Source: Pestalotiopsis fici W106-1
Taxonomy: Eukaryota > Ascomycota > Sordariomycetes > Amphisphaeriales > Sporocadaceae
Length of the DNA stretch: 64,000 nucleotides
Assembly: GCF_000516985.1 (NCBI RefSeq)
Contig: NW_006917101.1
Location: 62,001-126,000, forward strand
Reading direction: 5' to 3'
How positions within the stretch are numbered: the first letter of the stretch is position 1; every line of letters starts with the position of its first letter. Below the pieces are notes generated by a model that saw only the letters and a program-made list of their open reading frames with translations, had not been told where the DNA came from and ran no database searches. Positions 11,301 to 20,399 of the stretch are shown here, piece after piece. Made by a program: the position numbers and the translations under genes.

Positions 11301-11496
11301 CGAAGACCTTGCTTGCCGCGACGTTGAAATCTACGAGGATCTGGATGACAGGATGGAAGCTTCAGATGACGATGCCGAGAATCAGGACGATGGCCAGTGC
11401 AGCAGCGGCCCCTCGGAATATTCCACCAGGCAACACGCTTGGCCCGACATCGACAATACCCGAGACTTCCCGGTCTTTGATGAGACGAATGGATGA
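8347..11496 (+). CDS. Large acidic conserved-type fungal protein with Cys/His-rich N-terminus, function unknown
   Basis: This is a single-exon gene of 1049 residues. I chose the ATG at 8347 because the protein character begins there (M-A-G-S-F-P-D-V); an in-frame ATG at 8071 would add 92 low-complexity residues. Residues 39-99 hold Cys39, Cys53, Cys55, Cys90, Cys92, His94, His95, Cys97 and His99, in a C-x-C ... C-x-C-x-H-H-x-C-x-H arrangement that could bind zinc. A predicted coiled coil follows around residues 320-395 (heptads such as E-E-R-I-E-R-L-E and V-E-E-L-E-K-T-L). A folded middle section is rich in Trp and aromatic residues. Then come a Ser/Arg/Pro-rich basic stretch and a very acidic C-terminus with the repeated motif E-N-R-D-P-E-D-L-A. 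The basic and acidic tail suggests a nuclear or chromatin-associated role, but that is inference. I do not recognise a named family. Confidence 0.8.
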   Translation: MAGSFPDVSLPNSSFFNIYTDGGSVARTSPAPALPGGQCNFVDLAHGANGPKCGCRRFWSRNALGLNNGFSDHSIALSNGGSHIDQSAFCMCSHHACYHDDIQPATQQGPFTAPIINSAGQENEKPRAGREPLTPVMPDMSFQVPPPVANQSMEQNTIDNNASFSTNIHQDVQLFGNDEDPAPPAEASIPDTMSWTNLLQSQPNYQGDVAPSIASQCLQPASQPSSTTSSTRLAYLKPFGGKGLNTFSTPRSKLREALQITPDPEDRRTQHDSVNRNAAPSIDDLQTVTNTPRSTRSGRRADVPSQLSQPARTEPRRTEFQELANTVQGHEERIERLETVSFQNDHEDCRDQHEQTDLRVTELTSRVEELEKTLNDGSSVVSSHYHTSRHRLDQSAASVASVTTTGSGRTDRAEMQNELALLKAQLNHLQASSFPTASKPWEVEVVFLPFPLKGVWYQSRDFPSQRTSGATIVDHDEWTQMPNSSSTIETQLPDLHEWAGPELQSEWLLPRACAPGNVVDLRLRSRGLIKNVVVRSPDARSVQQAVSAAFGTLFRTFSRLQANVHHGSTTHHRMSRFFGLKQPWIPLRKIHKDSRLRFLSPDEMVTSTSWDVSFLSSSVVMKATGVHRLYITQPEAYLQDQDAYDNGWSWQRLRELSRVYPDSQGSQLEVPEADAMETYWTWNDKLDENSSSQDSMHSLSLRQAAQPRLKSRTPSQHLLHMSRSGPSPSLSSSRSRAASPAILRERKSSIPRPIRVRTTSMPPTLPPLASPSQGRRRMATATFGTIQQHYFERRPSPQLLRASTGSALALTRASRRRSTRSPSVPLSARLRNTPRWSAASPSPLLATMNIGEPFAIISGEGEVHAACRQTTPYYYATPHSNAPHVESRSYRGMMDIEDDHGSGTDYSYEDGQDDTEAESDEDDEAMLDLGHPRRIREESEWPEWEGVQQRRPEDEVLVGIEDVENRDPEDLAHDSDVEDEENRDPEDLACRDVEIYEDLDDRMEASDDDAENQDDGQCSSGPSEYSTRQHAWPDIDNTRDFPVFDETNG

Positions 11497-12362
11497 TAAG
11501 GACAGCCCTTTGACAGCCTTTTCACCTCTCAAGCAGGACCACGCCGGGACTCCCTCCCCTCCCCTTCGTTTTCAGTGGATTTAGTTGATGAACTGGACGA
11601 CTGGAAAATGGCGAACAGTTGGCTTGCGTGGCGTGGCGTGGCGTGGCGTTTTGGCGTTTTTGTCGCTAGTTTTTGGGTCAAATCTCGATTACTTTTGTTT
11701 TATCAAGCAAGCTGGGCGCATTGGATATACACCTCGTCTATAAACAAGTTTAGCTAGTGCATTCATCTCCAATCATGTAAATGGGAAATATTCTACAAAT
11801 TCAATGTAGGATATTATATTAGACGTGGGGGTTGGATACGTCTGGCATCGATATATGGCACAAGGAAACTATAGCTCTCAGCTTATTGTACTGATACCTG
11901 AGTTAATAAGATCTCCAACACCTCAACTTTGAATAAAGAATTTCGCTGCACTGGACCACTGAGCACCATAACAACTTTGTATGATTCTAGAGTACTTAAC
12001 AGAACGTAGAGATCTCGGTATTCTTGAACATGGGATTCTTGGTCACAAGCCATTACATCTTTCTCAGAGATTTGAATATTGATATTATGAGTTTATTCGT
12101 GTTTATCTCGTTTCGTCGTCTTGAATGTCCCCCCAAGTCTCATCAGAGCAACGAGCTCACAGGAGACTCATCATTGGGGGGAAATCAAATGCTTTGCGGG
12201 CACAACGTGTTGATGTTTTTCTTTCTCCTATTCCAATATCCATTTTGCCTGAACTCCATGATCCCCTTTGTCCAATGGATTCTCAAGTACTACTTATGTG
12301 TATGCAATGATGAGACTTCCATTTTGGCCCTTGGTACAGAAAAACTGAATGGCGCTGAACGC
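11497..12362. other. Convergent 3' region between the acidic orphan and CPR6
   Basis: The two flanking genes converge here, so the stretch should contain both 3' untranslated regions and polyadenylation sites. It is AT-rich from about 11700 on. Apart from the GCGTG tandem repeat listed separately, nothing coding is visible. Confidence 0.5.
11626..11649 (+). repeat. GCGTG pentanucleotide microsatellite
   Basis: The unit GCGTG is repeated 4.8 times without interruption, starting 130 bases after the stop codon of the acidic orphan, so probably within its 3' untranslated region. A related GCGTTTTGGCGTTTTTG follows directly. Confidence 0.9.
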
Positions 12363-13546
12363 TTAAGCAAAGAACTTCTTGTACTGCGACTTCTCCTTGG
12401 CCAGACGGGTGGCGGCGGCCTTCTTGACGGCCTCGAGTTCGCGCGTGATGGCTGCATCACTGGGTGCTAGCTTCTTGGCCTGCTCAAAGGCTTTGATGGC
12501 GCCGTCCTCGTCCTTGAGCTTGACAAGGGCCTGACCCTGGCGGAAGTAGGCTTTGGCCTTGTCGGCATCGGCGACGCCCTGGACGAGCAGGGCGTTGGAG
12601 GCGGCGCGCTCAGCGTCCTCCCACGACTCGAGCTTGAGGTTCATCATGGCCGAGTTGTTGTTGAGCACAAAGCGCAGCTGCTCGAGCTGGGCCTTGATCT
12701 CTTCGCTCTCGTCCTTGAGCTCGGGCTCCTCGTTGATGTAGCGCAGGCCCTTTTGGTACTTGTCGAGGGCCACGGCAACGTCGCCGCCCTTGAAGGCCTG
12801 ATTGCCGAATCCCTTGCAGTCCGCGGCGATCTTGAGTATCTTTTGCGCGTCGAGCTGCTCATCGGCGTCCTCGGGGAAGTCCTCGTAAGCGTCGCCCAGG
12901 GCATCCGCTACCTTGACGTCGCCGCTCAGAGCCTCGGCGGCGGCGCCTGTAAGCTCGCCACAATCATCGATAACGGCATCGCGGCTAGGCTTGTCACCAC
13001 CCGAGGTCGGCAGGTTCTCGATCTGTCGGATTATGGACTTGCCGCTGCGGACTTCGCCAAAGACTACGTGCTTTCCGTCAAGGTGGGGGGTCGCAACGGT
13101 GGTTACAAAGAATTGGGAACCATTGGTGCCTGGTAAACGACGCCACGGTCAGAAGAAAGTTTAGCTTTTTAAGACGGAGTTGAGGCAGACAACTTACCAG
13201 GTCCGGCATTGGCCATGCTAAGCAGGAAGGGCCGGTCATGCTTCTTCTCAAAGTTCTCGTCGTCGAACTTCTCGCCGTAAATGCTCTCACCGCCAGTGCC
13301 ATTGCCTGCTGTAAAGTCACCACCCTGGATCATGAACTGCTTGATGACTCGGTGGAACAGGCTGCCCTTGTAGTGTAGCGGCTTGCCAGTCTTTCCAAGA
13401 CCCTTCTCGCCAGTGCAGAGGGCCCGGAAGTTTTCGGCCGTCTTGGGCACAATGTCGTCGTACAGCTCGAAGGTGACGCGACCGGCAGGCTTGTTGCCAA
13501 TCTTGATGTCGAAGAAGACCTTGCTTCGCTTGGATTGGTCGGCCAT
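12363..13546 (-). CDS. CPR6: Cyclophilin-40 type peptidyl-prolyl isomerase, Hsp90 co-chaperone (Cpr6)
   Basis: Two exons (13546-13198 and 13129-12363, 68-bp intron) encode 371 residues, the usual size for Cpr6/Cyp40. Residues 1 to about 170 form the cyclophilin domain: K-V-F-F-D-I ... [15 protein letters not shown], then G-T-G-G-E-S-I-Y-G and, across the intron, [12 protein letters not shown]. The catalytic Arg of F-H-R-V, the Q-G-G-D-F segment and the active-site Phe are present. The C-terminal half (about 215-371) contains three tetratricopeptide repeats that in this family bind the Hsp90 C-terminal M-E-E-V-D. The protein ends in a basic helix (K-S-Q-Y-K-K-F-F-A). It is expected in cytosol and nucleus, helping Hsp90 clients fold. 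The gene converges with the acidic orphan. Confidence 0.95.
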
Positions 13547-15092
13547 GATGGTGGTTGAATGATTGTTTGGTCGGCTTCGACTTTCGGCTGTGGCAAAGAG
13601 AGAGAGAGAGAGGTCAGCAGCGGTCCTGAACAAGTCCCTCGCGAAAGAGATGTCGAATTTATTGAAAGTTTTGGTCTTCTTCTTTCCTTGGCGGTGGAAG
13701 GTATCGATCGGCTGGTTGGCGGGGTGAAGACGGGTCAAGGATACAATGCAGTGTTGCTCGGTGGTTGAGTAGTAGGTACTGTAACTTACCGAATGAATTT
13801 ACTACTAGCTGCGAAAGCTTCTAACAATGGGGATGAGAAGTCGCAATTGGGTGTTAAAAAAGAGGCAGTCACGGAAGACTTTGATTATGCAGTCAGATTG
13901 GGAGGTAATAAAAATTCTTCTTTTGCTTGTTTGCAGCAGTTGACAAACCAATGTTGGCATTCCAATCCAAACGCCGATTCCCGTGAGCCGTGTGCATACA
14001 TATACATTTTATTTGATCGACCCCAGGCAAACAACAGTACCCAGTCGGTACCTCGAGGTCGCTGTGTGCTAGAAAGTTCCAGCGGGACGGGGCTGAGAGG
14101 AGCATCAAATCCAAGTCGGGATGGGGGCATGTGGGTGGGTGGTGGGGCACCAATGGAGGGGTAGATTATGACCCAATCAAAACCAGTGCGCAGTGAGTGA
14201 ATGACTGGCAAATGCATATGTAAACTTGACTGGCCAATAACAACATGAGGTGGGTATAGGTGAAAAGATGCTTTATACACCAACGGGTTAATAACAAAGT
14301 ATAACCCAAATGAATATATAACGTGAATTCATTATCTGCTGTTCACAGGATCAGCTTTGTCTTGCCATGTTCTAATTCCTTCTTGATTCCCAATGTTGCA
14401 TCTAAGTACATCAACGGCAATCATCTTTATTAAATTGGAAGAAAGTGTCAAAGGGTATTTATTGGTACTGCAATGAACCACTCTTCGTCGTGTCCTCGTG
14501 TCGTTTCCTCGTTTCTGGATACCACAAGTCTGATGATCTGAGAAAGAAAATAAATAGATGAAGCACTCGTTCTGGCTCTTTGTCTTCTTTTCAACTCCAC
14601 CTCGTTCTCCCCCTCCCCTATTCCCTCCCCCCTCCAAAAGTCCATCGTACAGCCCTGATTCCCGCTCCATATCTATTGTCATGATGAAGAAAAGAAAAAC
14701 TCCCCAAGACCCTCGCACCCAACGCTGACTCCTAAGCTGGCAAAAATACACCGCTCAAGAGTTTGCCGGAAATGACGTATTACCTCCCCATCTATCGCAA
14801 TCAAAAAGGCCAAGCATGTCCGGCTATGCTCCAGATTTTTTGGGTCGGGAAGCCATATTCAACTTGGCTCCCATAAAAAGGAATAAAAGGAAAATCATGT
14901 GGATGCCGCACCAAGAGGGATCTGTCCTCGGTATAGACAGTAATTAACTCGGCCGTCCTTGTTGATGTGCTTCTTCAAAATAACATCCTTCTATGTTGTC
15001 GTGATCTGCCGCGCCCGCTTTTTTAAAACGTTTCTTTCCTTCTGTCCACCATAGATCATTCGATGTACCTGAGCGTCGAACCCCAGGCAGTA
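13547..15092. other. CPR6 promoter and RasGAP 3' flank
   Basis: About 1.5 kb upstream of CPR6 and downstream of the RasGAP stop. A GA dinucleotide tract (GAGAGAGAGAGAG near 13599) lies in the CPR6 5' leader. The region 14300-15050 is AT/CT-rich and probably includes the RasGAP 3' untranslated region. I looked for heat-shock elements because CPR6 is stress-linked, but found no clear nTTCnnGAAnnTTCn array. No gene seen. Confidence 0.45.
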
Positions 15093-18000
15093 CTAATGCT
15101 TTTGGTGTTCGCTGCCAGGCCAGCCTTCTGCCAAGCCGCCGAGGAAGAATCCTCTTTTGTCTTTGTCTTCCTTTTCTTTGCTCTTTTCTCTGACGCTTGA
15201 ATACCCTGAAGCTGACGCATCTCCTTTGGCATGCTTCTCATGTTTCTCCTTCATGCCGCCGATGAGACCACTCAGAAAATTACGTGGATTCTTCCCGTTT
15301 CGCCGAAGTGTGCCGCTGAGAAAAGGCATATCACCATTATCCGATGCGCCGCGGTGTGCGCCGTGTTCTTTGCTGCCCGAGAACTTCACCTCCCGGAACA
15401 TTGGCCGTTCCTGTCCTTCAGTATCCGACCCGGACGATCCTGGAGCCCGATATGGATCGTTCTCTGCCCATATCGATGAACTTCCATACGCGAGGTGCAT
15501 TGAATCCATGAGCGACGCCTTATCCATGCCCTCCACAATGTCGTCCGCATTGATCGACGCGTTCTCTGCTGCTCGGATAGACTCGATTCTGGCCAAGCAC
15601 TGGTCAGAGCGTGCCTGCAGAGCAACGCACAGCTCATGAAATTCGGCCATGTCGCCAGTCAATGTGCGCATTTTCGCGGCATTTCCCTGATAATTTTCTA
15701 GCCAGAGTTTTACCAGAGCGGCAAAATACCGAGCGTCGTCAATCAAGTAGGGGAGCACCGGGAAACCTTCGCGTGCTGGTTTCGAAAGCCGTCCGAGAAT
15801 CGTGATCGGGGTCATGTACGTTGCGGGCAGAGGTACAGAGGCGCGCTCAGTGGGTATGGAACAAACCTGATCAACAAAATCCTTAAATGGTTGTCTTTGG
15901 TTGTTGAGAAACTTGTTCATAGGTTCCATCCAACTCTCCTTCTTGCCGAATGTGGACAAGTTGGCCAGGGCCTGTAATCCTTTGGCCACAAGGGTGAGAG
16001 TACGCTGAGCCCGGGGACGTGGGTTATCTCGTAGCAATCCAAACAATTTTGGATTCAGAACAGCCGGACAGATGAACCGGAGGAACAAGAAGCCCGAAAC
16101 ACTCGTGTAAGTGACCGTCCGGAGAAAGTCGCCATATCGATCTTCGGCTACTGCGCGGATGTACTTGAGAATCTGACGTAACTCGGCAGGCAACCTGTTG
16201 GCGGAGCGGGCGATACATTGCCAGACCTCGGTGGTCAGCTGCATGAGTTGTGACCACTGTTGGTTAATATCCACGTTGTGAGGCAATTTGCTTGGGTCGA
16301 CCTCGCAATCAGGATTGATCTCATTGATCTCGAATATCTTGTCGCAGAGTACATCTTCGAGATATTCCTTCCCGAGACGGCGCATATGGAATTCCAAGGC
16401 CTGTGTGAGTAGGGTGTTGCCACGGAAGAGTAGATTTGCCTCGCCAGCAAGCGACTTGCCCATGTCACGAACGAGCAGTTCTCGATCGCTGCCAGTCGGT
16501 CCTGATTCGTTCGACTTCATTCGCCTACTATATCGCAGCTTCTTCATATTGTTGGCGCCACTAATGCCGTCAATCTCCTCCTCCACCAATACCAGGAGCC
16601 ACTCGACAGATCTTGTGGAGGCTTGAAAGATGTTGATGAAGATCTCTGCGAGTCGCCGCAATTGCTGGGGCATTGCTGCAGCGATTTGACTCGGGATTCC
16701 AAGACTGAACTTGTGCAGAAGGTCTGACAACGACTTGTAGTCATCGGTTGCCAGTACAACAAATTCTTCGATGTTAATTTTAACGAACATGCTTCCGATG
16801 TGCTCATTCTTTTCGTCCCGAATCGAATGCCACTGGTCGTGGTCTTTGCCGCGTTCCAGCTTCTCTAGAGGAATATCAACAGCACCACACATGACTTCGG
16901 TCAAATTACCACCAGTCTTGGGCAGGCCCAAGGAGGCTTGAAGCTGATGGCTGAAACTGTCAAGATTACCATCTACCCTCTTGAGAATGACAGACAGGTA
17001 CGGTAAATTAGTAGCCAGCTCTGTAAATTGCACAACTTCCCTCCAGAAAGGTGTCTTGGTGTCAGTCTGAGTAGTGGTGCGTGCTCGAACTTCGCCGTCC
17101 AATATAACCTCTGCCAAGTAATTGCCGGTAAGTGGGTCACGTTCAGTCTTATGGTGATGGTGATGTCTGTCGTATTGCTCGGGCCGTTGGTCTGCTCTCT
17201 CGAGTTTCGCTTCACTAACCCGTACTTGTATTGTCTTCTCGAGCCTGAATATTTGGCCATCAAAGTTGGGTTCAAGGCTGGAAAGTTCCATCGCTTCGTC
17301 TGTCGTTGGGTGGATGCCGAAGAGGTCTGGGACTGCAAAGGCCCGCAGTAAGACAAACCAAACCTCAAACAGGACCCTGGTATCAAGGGCAAGATACACG
17401 GGCCTGAATATCGAGAGTTGCTTAGACGTTGAAGCATATATCGGAAATATTGCAATGCAGTAATCCTCATCAAGCACGGTTTTGTCGAGCTGCTGCACGG
17501 CACAGCGAGATAGCTGGGAAAGATCTATGACGGAGAGAACAGTCACATCATTCTCCGTCATCAGTTTGAATTCGCCATTGTCCTGCAAAATACAAGAAAC
17601 TCTCACCCAGGCCGTAGTGGCGGCGCGCAGGTCGCGAGTCGATGGCCGTTTCACGATTGCGCGCGGTGATGTTGCCACGCCCTTGTCCCACAGCATCACC
17701 TTGCCAACTTTGATGATGTTGATGTTGGCATCCTTGGATCCTGTAGATCCAGCGACCGCGGAGCCCCGCCGCCGCATTTCCGCTCGGTTCGTGGACAGCG
17801 AGTTGCCAAATTTCCCACCCTGCATCCGCACTCCGTTTGGCAGAACTTGTTGCCAACAGAGAAGGGCTGCAAGCCACAGATCGAATTCATCAGCGATCAA
17901 TGGTCGGAGTTGGAGCTCGACGCCCATTTTCTGATTCAGTAGTTCGAGGCATTTACCCCCACCGTCGAGCTGCTCCACCGGCAGAACCCTGCAGCCCCTA

Positions 18001-18983
18001 AGGTCACCGACAAGTGGTAAGTGGAAAGGTCCGTCTTGGCCAGAGTCAAACAGTAGACTTCCCCTCTCCTCATCAATGTAGCAAATGCCAGAGTACCACT
18101 GTCCATTGGGCTCAGCTTGGTACTCGACTTCACCCTTCATTCGACCACAAAGTGTCTTCATGAGCAAAAGCACACGATTCGCATCGTCGGTTGGTATGGG
18201 TATTGGCAATGAATCCACAGAAGGTGGCGGTGAAACCAGAGGTGAGGTTGGCCGCGACGACGCCCTCTTGACCAAGCGTCGATTGCTCGGCTTCTTCTCA
18301 GCTTTCGATGAAGATGAGGACACGGTAATTTTGAGATCCGGAGCCCGTGAGGATGGGGCAGAGGTCGCCGAGGATTGGTAGCTTGCAGACTCCAAGACAG
18401 GTGGCCGAGGTCGCACGTCCATCTCATTGAATGGTGTAGAACCCGATGAAGAGACTGATCCGACTCTGTGCCGACTGTCACCACCAGGAGCGGTCGCTGT
18501 CTGTTGGCGTAACGCAAGCGATCCGTCCATTGTTTGTGTGCGAGGGCGGACCGGGGCCCTTGTTTGCTGTTGCTGCTGCTGCTGCATCCCTGACTCCGTG
18601 CTGTCATAGGAGCCACCAAAGACATCGTTGAAGACAATACCTTGCCGTCTATGCTCGTCATCTATCGATCGGGGTGAGGTTTGCGCAGAAGTTGCACTGT
18701 AGCCTCGGGACATTTGTGTGGCGGTGTGGCCGTTTCCGACGGGTTCGGGCGTTACGGTTCGGATAGTACTCTGTGCGTTGGCGTTGGCCCGAGAGCTGAT
18801 ACTGGCAGCGCGACTACTCCTCTCCCTGTGGCTGTCCTTCTCAAGGCTTCCACGTTGCGAATAAGTGGCCGCCGAAGTCCAACTTTCTCGGCCGCCGCCG
18901 CCGCCATTGTGGGTTCGTCCGTCCATGAGCTGCAAAGTTGTCTTTTGTACTGACCAGCTACTGCGGCATATGTAGCGGAGCAA
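15093..18983 (-). CDS. BUD2: Ras-family GTPase-activating protein, Bud2/Cla2 type
   Basis: This intronless frame encodes 1296 residues from the ATG at 18983, or 1277 from the ATG at 18926; the second start (M-D-G-R-T-H) begins the typical low-complexity N-terminus and may be the real one. Order: a Ser/Gly/Gln-rich disordered region (with a Q7 run), a region resembling a PH fold near 265-400, a C2-like domain near 570-740 containing a His5 run, then the RasGAP domain (about 800-1120). The arginine finger is in L-F-R-G-N (Arg854, first numbering) and the F-L-R-F-I-C-P-A motif has its Arg at 969. Their spacing matches the spacing I recall for p120GAP, so the GAP should be catalytically competent. 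Size and the C2+GAP order fit Bud2/Cla2, which acts on the Rsr1/Bud1 GTPase to direct polarity, rather than Ira/NF1 or Gap1. The C-terminus is Lys/Ser-rich. Confidence 0.88.
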   Translation of the reverse strand: MLRYICRSSWSVQKTTLQLMDGRTHNGGGGGRESWTSAATYSQRGSLEKDSHRERSSRAASISSRANANAQSTIRTVTPEPVGNGHTATQMSRGYSATSAQTSPRSIDDEHRRQGIVFNDVFGGSYDSTESGMQQQQQQQTRAPVRPRTQTMDGSLALRQQTATAPGGDSRHRVGSVSSSGSTPFNEMDVRPRPPVLESASYQSSATSAPSSRAPDLKITVSSSSSKAEKKPSNRRLVKRASSRPTSPLVSPPPSVDSLPIPIPTDDANRVLLLMKTLCGRMKGEVEYQAEPNGQWYSGICYIDEERGSLLFDSGQDGPFHLPLVGDLRGCRVLPVEQLDGGGKCLELLNQKMGVELQLRPLIADEFDLWLAALLCWQQVLPNGVRMQGGKFGNSLSTNRAEMRRRGSAVAGSTGSKDANINIIKVGKVMLWDKGVATSPRAIVKRPSTRDLRAATTAWVRVSCILQDNGEFKLMTENDVTVLSVIDLSQLSRCAVQQLDKTVLDEDYCIAIFPIYASTSKQLSIFRPVYLALDTRVLFEVWFVLLRAFAVPDLFGIHPTTDEAMELSSLEPNFDGQIFRLEKTIQVRVSEAKLERADQRPEQYDRHHHHHKTERDPLTGNYLAEVILDGEVRARTTTQTDTKTPFWREVVQFTELATNLPYLSVILKRVDGNLDSFSHQLQASLGLPKTGGNLTEVMCGAVDIPLEKLERGKDHDQWHSIRDEKNEHIGSMFVKINIEEFVVLATDDYKSLSDLLHKFSLGIPSQIAAAMPQQLRRLAEIFINIFQASTRSVEWLLVLVEEEIDGISGANNMKKLRYSRRMKSNESGPTGSDRELLVRDMGKSLAGEANLLFRGNTLLTQALEFHMRRLGKEYLEDVLCDKIFEINEINPDCEVDPSKLPHNVDINQQWSQLMQLTTEVWQCIARSANRLPAELRQILKYIRAVAEDRYGDFLRTVTYTSVSGFLFLRFICPAVLNPKLFGLLRDNPRPRAQRTLTLVAKGLQALANLSTFGKKESWMEPMNKFLNNQRQPFKDFVDQVCSIPTERASVPLPATYMTPITILGRLSKPAREGFPVLPYLIDDARYFAALVKLWLENYQGNAAKMRTLTGDMAEFHELCVALQARSDQCLARIESIRAAENASINADDIVEGMDKASLMDSMHLAYGSSSIWAENDPYRAPGSSGSDTEGQERPMFREVKFSGSKEHGAHRGASDNGDMPFLSGTLRRNGKNPRNFLSGLIGGMKEKHEKHAKGDASASGYSSVREKSKEKEDKDKRGFFLGGLAEGWPGSEHQKH

Positions 18984-20376
18984 TGGGTAATCTAGAGCTT
19001 TCTCTCTCTATGTATGTGTTTGTGTCGACGGGGGCTTTAGAGTTTGACGCCTGTGTTCGTTGCTAGATGTACGTTTGCGCTGTGGTCATCCGCTGTTGCG
19101 ACGGTCCGTTTTTGAAGGCGAGGTTGTGAAGAGCCGGCACGAACGTGTCGTCACGAGTGTATGCGATCCTCCGTTCTGTCGATTCCCTGTTCAAGCACTG
19201 TTGCCATCTGAAAGCTACCATTCTAGAGGTTTGGTGGGGTGTAGCTATCTGCTGCGCAACTGCTGCTGTCTTTGCGACAGGCCTCGCATGCGTGACGCTC
19301 GATCTTTCGAGGTGAAGGGCGGACCGGGCGACGACAAACTATGGGCAACAAATTTGTGCACCAGCCTATTGTCTTTGTTGTGTTGCTATTCTCACTTGAC
19401 ACGACCCATGGATACAAATTGTTGCCTGTATCAAAGAATTGGGGATATCTGAAGGTGGAGATGGATGATCACCAGAGATTGGTCGTTGACAATGTCTGTG
19501 AAGAATGTCGCAAGGGGAATGCTTGTTCGTCGGGATGCGGTTGTTGAGATAGAGGGGTGACAGCGACGCGGGGGAGCTGGTTGCTAAATGCCGGAACACT
19601 GGATTGAAGGTTGTCGATGCAAACTGAGTCGATTGAAGTTGTCGGGCTAGGACGGTGAACGGATAGAATAATGCTGTGAAACCCCAAGTTGCGTGCGTCG
19701 AGGTCACAAGCCGGCCTTGAGAAGCCGTTGGTCACAAAGCTGGCTTATTATTAGAGATGCAAAGCAGCCAAAAGGGACGTTGCCTGTCCGTCTAAGTTCC
19801 GGGTTCAAAGACTTGAGAGTTCCCTGGGGGGGTTTATTTTTTTCCCTTCCAACTGCATAAAGACTTTCGGGTCAGCAAGTCCAAAAGAACCTCTGTTTGG
19901 GGGTTGAAGTCGTTAGTGAGTACCTGGCCCGTGTAGCAATATGAAAGCCGAGAAATGTGACTGGATATGCAGTTCGTTCGTCTGTCCTCTTTTTTTCTTT
20001 GCAACAGCTGTCTGTAAAAGTAGAGTCGGGTAGCAGTCGCGAAATTAAGCGTGCAGTGTAGCGTTGTGTTGGTAGTGCAGTGCAGGGCAGCACAGCACAG
20101 CACGAGTCGTCGTCGGCCGAAAGACGTCCAAGTAAGGCAGCAGACAAGAGACAATGCAGCAACGGCAAACGACAAGACGACGACGACAGTAACAACAACA
20201 ACAATAATGTTGCAGATTAATCAGCACTGACAAGTCGAGCAGAATGAATGGGTAGGTAGAATCAGGAGCCAGCCGCTGTCTGGTTGCAGCTTGGCCGGGG
20301 ATGGGCAAGTCAGTCTGGCAAGGTTCAGTCCAGCGTTCAGACGACGACTTGACTTTGAACCAGAGCTAGACAAGGT

Positions 20377-20399
20377 AAAAAAAAAAAAAAAAAAAAAAA
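20377..20399. repeat. Poly-A run, 23 bases
   Basis: A 23-base uninterrupted A run lies about 1.4 kb upstream of the RasGAP start. On the RasGAP strand it is a T run and could be a promoter poly(dA:dT) element. Its exact length may be a sequencing artefact. Confidence 0.85.

Noticed and set aside
13547..13850. Heat-shock elements before CPR6
   Set aside because: Only isolated GAA and TTC words were seen, without the regular spacing required.
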